Assembly (NCBI GenBank): GCA_034440615.1
Contig: JAOTOM010005051.1
Location: 695,001 to 759,000, forward strand
Direction: 5' to 3'
DNA: 64,000 bases
Source of the DNA: Ashinkailepas kermadecensis
Taxonomy: Eukaryota > Arthropoda > Thecostraca > Neolepadidae
A program made the translations under genes and the position numbers. Under the pieces are notes generated by a model. That model worked only from the letters and a program-made list of their open reading frames with translations, made no database searches and had not been told where the DNA came from. Each line of letters starts with the position of its first letter. The first letter of the stretch is position 1. Below are positions 57,001 to 64,000 of this stretch, piece by piece.

Positions 57001-57700
57001 CGAACATGAAGAACAATGACATTGGTGTGACGTAATATGGCAGCATGTGCCGAACATGAAGAACAATGACATTGGTGTGACGTAATATGGCAGCATGTGC
57101 CGAACATGAAGAACAATGACATTGGTGTGACGTAATATGGTAACATGTGCCGAACATGAAGAGCAATGACATTGGTGTGACGTAATATGGTAACATGTGC
57201 CGAACATGAAGAACAATGACATTGGTGTGACGTAATATGGTAACATGTGCCGAACATGAAGAACAATGACATTGGTGTGACGTAATATGGTAACATGTGC
57301 CGAACATGAAGAACAATGACATTGGTGTGACGTAATATGGTAACATGTGCCGAACATGAAGAACAATGACATTGGTGTGACGTAATATGGTAACATGTGC
57401 CGAACATGAAGAACAATGACATTGGTGTGACGTAATATGGTAACATGTGCCGAACATGAAGAACAATGACATTGGTGTGACGTAATATGGTAACATGTGC
57501 CGAACATGAAGAACAATGACATTGGTGTGACGTAATATGGTAACATGTGCCGAACATGAAGAACAATGACATTGGTGTGACGTAATATGGTAACATGTGC
57601 CGAACATGAAGAACAATGACATTGGTGTGACGTAATATGGTAACATGTGCCGAACATGAAGAACAATGACATTGGTGTGACGTAATATGGTAACATGTGC
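57001..57700. repeat. 50-bp tandem repeat, exactly 14 copies, each with a TGACGTAA site
   Basis: Units begin CGAACATGAAGAACAATGAC and contain TTGGTGTGACGTAATATGG. The first two units have GCAGCATGTG where the remaining twelve have GTAACATGTG; one unit has GAGCAATG. Otherwise copies are identical. TGACGTAA is close to the CRE/ATF core. Minus-strand frames of ~250 codons in three phases are artefacts. Confidence 0.98.
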
Positions 57701-59029
57701 CGAACGATGGGCAGGCGGAACAATTATACCCCTTATATGACGTAGACTAAAACACTTGAAGGAATATATCGAGATTTATCACCAGCGACTTCGATGGAAG
57801 CGAGTCACGAATGAATAGAACCATTTATATTTAGTCGCAACAAAAGAAATAGACGTATCTCTGAATATTCCTTGTAAAATCATGGTGTCATTGCAGGTTA
57901 ATGGATATTGAACTTGATTAAATCAGTGCCATTTATATTTAGTAGTTCTTGGAAAATGCCCGAGGGCAGCACGGACAACCACATTCCTAACTTTTGTGAT
58001 ATCTGTGTGTGATTGGGTTTATTATCGTGATATTTTGGTGATATGCAACATGGTATAGGTACACCGTGGAAAGAGGTCAAACTACTCTAGAGGTAGTTCC
58101 CGCAGCCACAAGCGCCCAATGCCAGAGGATGATGCTTTAGTCTTGCAAAAACACTTATATAGGCACACCCGGGGATGGAACTTTGTATTGTTTTGGCAGG
58201 ACTCAAGAAACCCCAAAGCTGGTGTGAGTCTCCTCTAATCATTTCGGGTATTAACATGGGACCGTTCCAACCGATTCAGGTCCTCCCATTGCCTCCATGT
58301 ACTGAGCCCATTCAATCATTTTGGACAAGTTTCACCACCTCTGGACGCATCTAGGACTAGAAGCGGATCCAGATACTGGATTTTGACCGATTTGAGGGGA
58401 ATAATTCAAAACAAATTCCATCGGATATTTATCAGACTCGGATTGTTCACGATGTGAGGAGGAGATTTGTCCTCCTATGTCGATGGGTGAGGTGGATTTG
58501 AGTTTGAGGGTGAAGTTGATTTATTTTATCTCCTTATATTTGATTTTATTCTCCTACTCCATATTTGAACTTCGACATGAGAAAATTATGATCACGCTGC
58601 ATTTACTACTATCCTCCATGGGTGGAACTTCGCCAGTCGCGGGGCCATTAACCGTTTTGATTTCATCCAAAATCGTATGTGAGTCTAGTGCACGCCCATT
58701 GGGTCCATCATGTGGCTAATAGCACGTTTGTCCAGTGCAGCAGTGATTAACGAAGACTGAGCAGGGCGGGTCAGCCTACCCACCCACACGGCGCACCGCA
58801 CCGCCACTGCTGAACTGATGTCACCCACGAGCCAGCCGAGATCACTCGCGCATGCAGCGTCATGCCGTATCCGTAGATGACGCCAGGCACGTCCGGTAAT
58901 TGAGAATCACATTCCATGATTCTAAGATCGTCGCAGTCCACTTGGAGTAATAATGAGTTACCAGTTCAGCTAGCCACACTCTCACGTGCGACGAACCGCG
59001 TAGCAGACGGATGCAACGAACCTTGCAAG
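57701..59029. other. Spacer
   Basis: No recognised gene; an 80-codon plus-strand frame at 58477-58719 lacks motifs. Confidence 0.45.
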
Positions 59030-59170
59030 TTATATATTTATATATGTAGTTATTTATTTAATCATTCATTTGTTATTTATTTATTTATTTGCTGATTAGT
59101 GGATGCATGTATTTGTGCGCCGACTTATTTATTTATTAATATAAGTATCTTTTTATTTATTTTGTTGTCA
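59030..59170. repeat. TTTA-rich low-complexity tract
   Basis: Irregular (TTTA)n and TTATTTATT words with unique inserts. Confidence 0.85.
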
Positions 59171-60796
59171 TGCAATGTCTTTATTCATAGTTTATTATCA
59201 ACCGCTGGAAACACTGGGTGGCAATGCGCGACACGACTCCTCTGACGTCTCGTGGCGCAGAGCGGCACGCGCGTTTCTCCCGCCACCACCCCGGCCACCT
59301 CACGTGATGATGAATTGGAGTTCAGGGGCGCGCCGACTGTCCGGGTCATTTTGCGCCCAACACATCATGTAACAGACATGTCTCCTCCACTGACGTTTTT
59401 CAGCCGCTCGGGCCGTACCGCTGATAACGGGTCGAAACTACGGCACGCCAAAAAGTAGCGTCACAGCTAGGCAACCAATGTGGATGACAAACGGAGGAAA
59501 ACATACATACAATACATACAACATACATACACACATACAAATGGTCGATATAAGAAGCGATTAGAGAGGGGAAGAGTTCTCCCAAGACAAGAAGCTACCG
59601 TGCTAGAGTAAGGCTAAGCCCTGCTACTGCTCACCACTCTAGCTTTGACAGGCATCTAAGACTTCACTGTGGGGACGCGACCCACACAATATTTTGGAAC
59701 CTAGTATTGGACCTTTGGCGTCACACGCCAAGATACCACCTAAACATTCCCATTCCGACAGAGCCCACCATATCCTTTCTGCCCCCACAGACTTCGATCG
59801 GCGGAGCCGTTAGATCCAGCCCGCCGAACCGTGTATGAAACATGCATGCTATGCCATACAAACGGCAATTGTTTCTTGTCAGAAATCCGTCGGTGCTATT
59901 AATCTCTTCCACCAGCAAAATTAATCGTGGAAGTCAGATTTTGCCAATATTTGGCCCTATATCGATCTTAATCAGTACGTGCTCCTTGAACAAGGTGTTT
60001 TTTTTCTTCAACGGATCATTAGCGGACGCCAGCAGCAAATCAGCCGGATGAGTAGCAAAGCGCCACATTGCGTAGCGCATTGTTCGGATTATAAGAATGG
60101 TACAAGTATTTTGCTAGCATCTTACTCTAAGCTCACCCCTAATACAACGTCTATATTGGGTCTCCTCACTATCGAGAACCGCATAAGTTTTGCATAACCC
60201 ATGCAAGTTTTAGATAATGAAGCTGCATGTCCGCGCTTGTTCGGGGAGTTCCGGTCGTGCCGTTGCGATGTTGTAAAACCTCTCAGAAGTGCCATGTCCG
60301 GGTCAGACTGGCTGGGTTGGACTCCAGAGCTGATTATGTTCTGCTAGTTAATGAAGGGTACATTTGGCGTACGCCATGCTCTAACCAGCAGCCACGGTTC
60401 CCTCTGAAGAATGTTGCGTTATTGTTGGTGATACTCCGCGGTGGTTTATACCATTGCTGAGCTGGGGATGAACAATCTTCGTCATGCAACTTCGGTGTTA
60501 ACAGAGGGGCGTGTCACGACTCGGCCAGCAAATGGGACTCTTCCGGTCGCCAGGGCAACCAAATGTAGATCGGCAAGAATACGTTCCGGGACAATGGTGT
60601 ACAGTGGTGAAACATCCGGCCATCCGTTCCTCAGCGACTGAGTGGTTGCCATCAAGTCGGATCACGTACACACGTGGCTTCGGTGTGCATCTAGGAAAAT
60701 TCTGCTTACATGCAGAACAGCTCGGAAAGTCCACTATCTTAGGTGCCGGTCCGCTGGTCAGAGAACCAATGCCGCCTTCAGTCCTCTTTCGCCACC
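59171..60796. other. Spacer
   Basis: Overlapping plus-strand frames at 60227-60975 show no diagnostic domain. Short (ATAC)n-like words occur at 59500-59545. Confidence 0.45.
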
Positions 60797-60900
60797 ACTT
60801 CTCCGTTACCCTGCCCCAGTCACTTCCCCGCTACCCTGCCTCAGTCAGCTATCTGCTACCCTGTTACCCTTCCCCAAGCACTTCCCCGCTACCCTTCTTC
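60797..60900. repeat. Degenerate ~25-bp CT-rich repeat
   Basis: CACTTCYCCGYTACCCTGCC and CAGTCA words recur four times with indels. Confidence 0.7.
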
Positions 60901-61081
60901 AATCACCAAGACGCGCCACGGACCAATCCAGCAGGCCTGATGGCCAACATTCTACCCGGCCCATGGTTCAAATGAATGAATTAATTAACTATCAATAACC
61001 CCTCCGGCTTGACTGCACTAGTCTTCCCGGGGTATTGTATTATACTCATACCTTTGCTCTGACTTTATGCATTTCCATATA

Positions 61082-61390
<309 letters not shown>

Positions 61391-61598
61391 GTTTGTTGTA
61401 ACATATCCTCATTGTTTTCGCCAATGCCCTGCGCCGCGGATCAGCACGGGCGACAACGGACTGGCGCTCAGACAGGGCCTGTGGCCGGCCGGCAGTGTCC
61501 GGCTTTGTTCGCGCGCACCGTTCACACCATCGATTACACAGGGCGCCCGGCCGCCAGCGACCGGCTGCAGACGCGGCGGCAATCGGCCGAGAGTCGTG

Positions 61599-61925
61599 CG
61601 CCACCTGGTAATGAACTCGTCCGCTCCGACGACCGGCGGCCGCGGGCCTGGTGCCACCTGGTAATGAACTCGCCCGCTCCGACGACCGGCGGCCGTGGGC
61701 CTGGCGCCACCTGGTAATGAACTCGCCCACTCTGACGACCGGCGGCCGCGGGCCTGGTGCCACCTGGTAATGAACTCGCCCACTCTGACGACCTACGGCT
61801 GAGAGCCATGCGCCACCTGGTAATGAACTCGCCCGCTCCGACGACCCGCGGCCGCGCGCCACCTGGTAATGAACTCGCCCACTCTGACGACCTACGGCTG
61901 AGAGCCATGTGCCACCTGACCGTGC
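61599..61925. repeat. 53-bp tandem repeat, about 6 copies
   Basis: Core GCCACCTGGTAATGAACTCG plus CCCRCTCYGACGACC. Two sub-types differ in the tail: GGCGGCCGYGGGCCTGG, or CTACGGCTGAGAGCCATG. One GGCGGCC-type copy near 61845 is shortened. The pair of sub-types recurs at the end, suggesting dimer duplication. Confidence 0.93.
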
Positions 61926-62098
61926 AGTCGGCCAACGGACACCGGACAATGACTCAACATGGGAATCTCCAGACGCCTGTCTCTTCCAAACGGCGTGTGA
62001 TAGTGTGGTTCCATTGGTGTAACAATTGCGTAACACAGCACTAGAACGGCTCTACTAATGGTACTTTGGCAGTCATGTGTTGGATACTTTCCGCGAAT
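61926..62098. other. Short spacer
   Basis: No feature recognised. Confidence 0.45.
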
Positions 62099-62217
62099 AT
62101 TCCGCATCGTGATCAATGGCCCGTGATCAATTCCACTTCGTGATCAGTGGTCCGTGACTAATTCCACCTCGTGATCAGTGGTCCGTGATTAATCCCGCAT
62201 CGCTACCAATGGTCATC
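62099..62217. repeat. 31-bp tandem repeat, about 4 copies
   Basis: Units at 62099, 62130, 62161 and 62192 read ATTCCACYTCGTGATCAGTG plus GTCCGTGAYTA. Each of the first three carries the palindrome TGATCA; the last copy is diverged. Confidence 0.92.
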
Positions 62218-64000
62218 AATCACTGAACATACAACAATTCAGCAGGTTTGGCGGAGCCTCTTGAAATGCTTTGTTCTCTCCACGAATGTTGGCCGTGACA
62301 AGCCGATTGACTGAAGTCACGACTGGGCCCGGTGTGTCGGTAACGTCGCATCGATCCAAGTCCTAGTGCTTCCCTAGATCGTGATGCCTTTGAAAACAGC
62401 CTAAATACCCTCAACCTAACTCCCCACTTCTCCAACTTGTCCGAACTAAAGATGCTGGTTGAAACAATTCATAGGATGAAAGTGCAGGTTGACTTTATAG
62501 TCATCAGCAACGCGATTTAAATGTGACTAGTCGCTGGAATGTGTGTGCGCGCATGACCACGCTGCTGTGCATGTCACAGCGCATCATCCCCAGTCAACAA
62601 ATCAAGTGCGGTCAGCCCCAAAGCGGAGAGACGATACTAAATAATATTATGTTATGGAGTGACGTCACACTGCCATTGTATGGTTGTGATATCGGGCGAG
62701 AACACACACATTCTAACATGTTCTATAGAGAATTTCCGCAGAGTGCAGTTCATAGGTATCACCTGCCAAGCATTTCACGCGCCGAGAACGCCACACGTGT
62801 GGATGACGCAGATTGAGGTGGTCATCCGAGGCGGAATGGAAGCGGCGGCACACGGTCTGGTGACAAATGAGCAGGACACGAGGCAGCTCCCCGGACCACA
62901 CATGGCACTGGCAACATAATCTGGGTCGGAATAACTCTGGTACAACGCAGGCATGGCCGGGTGATAGCATAGACCCGGAAAGAGATAGCGAAGCTTCGGC
63001 CACATTTCAGGAATAACGGAGGAAACACAGACATTTGACGCAGAGGCAGGGGACAGTCACATAAAACGATTGGCACAAAGACGAGATAGCATAACCTATG
63101 GTCAACAAAGACCGCAGAGGGTAGACTACGCAATAGAAGAAGTGCATGAACAATAGAAGCGGCATAATTGGAGTGTTGGGTGGGGGGGGGGGCTGCCTGG
63201 GGGAGCAATAGTGCTTTTGCCGACCAGCCGTCAGTCGCGGTCACAGATAGCATCGTTCCGCTCGGCACGAGTCGCCCCGCGCTGACTGAGTGCTCCATTA
63301 TCACGTTGTCTCGGCGGCAGCAGGGCTGGCCGCAGTCAGCCGGGAGATGGTATGGATGATGTCGGCGAGGAAATCGCTGACCACTTCCATCCCCAGCCAT
63401 ACCCTTCGTAGAAGATGCATGGCACATCTGGAAGCCGGTACAAATTTAAAGAATCTAATGACGTGATTTGTGCAACGCATAATTCTGCACCGTTTCCATG
63501 CATATGGCAGACGATATTTATCGCAACAAATGCGGTAAGCAATAAATACCCATGCGTAGAAAACTGTTAGTTTTCCAGTAGTGACCGGGCTAAACGTCTG
63601 CGGGACGTGGAAGACGCGCAACCCACCTCCCAGGTTTCCTGTACCACTTCCGAGCAGTTCCCACTAAACTTGGTTCTGAAGCTTGGTTACTTCTCTTTAC
63701 TAACTTCTGGTGTAACTCCGGTACAAAAAAAAACACCAAGTCCTACGTTTACGAGGAAAAGTTCCCTGGAGAAATTTACCAAAGTATGTTTTGTTATTCA
63801 TATCGCTACCGTCAAAGTCACGTCGCACATTTCCCCACTCGGCACTGCACTGCGCCGAGAGGTGATACGCGATAGCGGGCGACTATGTCCGAAGACATAT
63901 TGTGCTTGATGTATGCTTGAAATATTTACCATGTCTAGGGGATGCAAATGTGTGAAGGGAGGGGATTGCAACAACTGCGTACTTCAAAATAATGGTGCAT
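62218..64000. other. Terminal spacer
   Basis: A minus-strand frame of 201 codons (62822-63427) is the longest non-repeat frame here. It is Cys/Arg/Pro-rich, has no recognisable domain and overlaps shorter frames on both strands, so I do not call it. A G-run of about 10 lies at 63182. The sequence leaves the window without a recognised feature. Confidence 0.4.

Noticed and set aside
57001..57700. CRISPR-like regularity (also considered at 1-1358 and 55231-55817)
   Set aside because: Units are contiguous with no unique spacers and the context is eukaryotic; no cas genes.
60227..60975. Possible retroelement integrase or gag tail suggested by a short PGQW-type stretch
   Set aside because: Similarity limited to a few residues; no zinc-binding or catalytic motif could be found.
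62822..63427. 201-codon minus-strand ORF
   Set aside because: No recognised motif, odd composition, several overlapping frames on both strands, no splice or promoter evidence.

Overview
The window looks like eukaryotic, almost certainly animal, nuclear DNA. It has no compact operon-like genes, only short intron-style fragments. It also has long (TA)n, (GA)n and (TG)n microsatellites, CpG-rich patches, a tRNA-derived SINE, decayed non-LTR retrotransposon pieces and a DNA transposon with terminal inverted repeats. The element types would fit an invertebrate, perhaps an arthropod or other marine protostome, but no gene here fixes the taxon and I do not assign one. I found no complete host protein-coding gene. 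Almost all long open frames are tandem-repeat artefacts: the repeat unit carries no stop, so several frames on both strands stay open together.

Layout. 1-2.1 kb: a 32-bp satellite with a visibly decayed edge, then a 37/33-bp minisatellite. 5.5-12.1 kb: plus-strand retrotransposon debris in the order expected of one element, namely a gag with three damaged zinc knuckles (5.5-6.1 kb), an open frame with a 12-residue repeat (6.1-7.4 kb), reverse transcriptase motifs (9.4-9.8 kb) and RNase H plus a C-terminal Cys/His motif (11.4-12.1 kb). 13.9-14.1 kb: a 50-bp GC-rich repeat. 18.4-18.9 kb: a CpG-rich block. 19.5-23.1 kb: a stepwise evolving hexamer array next to a 2.6-kb array of 13-bp units. 25.6-27.3 kb: about 148 copies of an 11-bp unit. 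29.4-29.6 kb: a SINE with perfect 13-bp target-site duplications.

31.6-36.0 kb is the most structured region. A roughly 1-kb segment carries inverted C/G-rich ends and an extraordinary cluster of AGGTCA half-sites. It is followed by an inverted repeat with ~310-bp arms, a (GA)n/(TA)n tract, and a 2,174-bp hAT-like transposon inserted in the (TA)n tract with a frameshifted transposase. From 36.8 to 62.2 kb the sequence alternates between unremarkable spacers and further minisatellites with units of 18, 18, 42, 18, 30, 60, 39, 22, 49, 37, 80, 50, 53 and 31 bp, plus (TA)n and (TA)n(TG)n tracts. The last 1.8 kb shows nothing I can support.

No functional system of cooperating genes is visible. 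The biology on show is repeat birth, homogenisation and decay, with several mobile-element generations layered on each other. Copy numbers are counts by eye and should be rechecked with a tandem-repeat finder.
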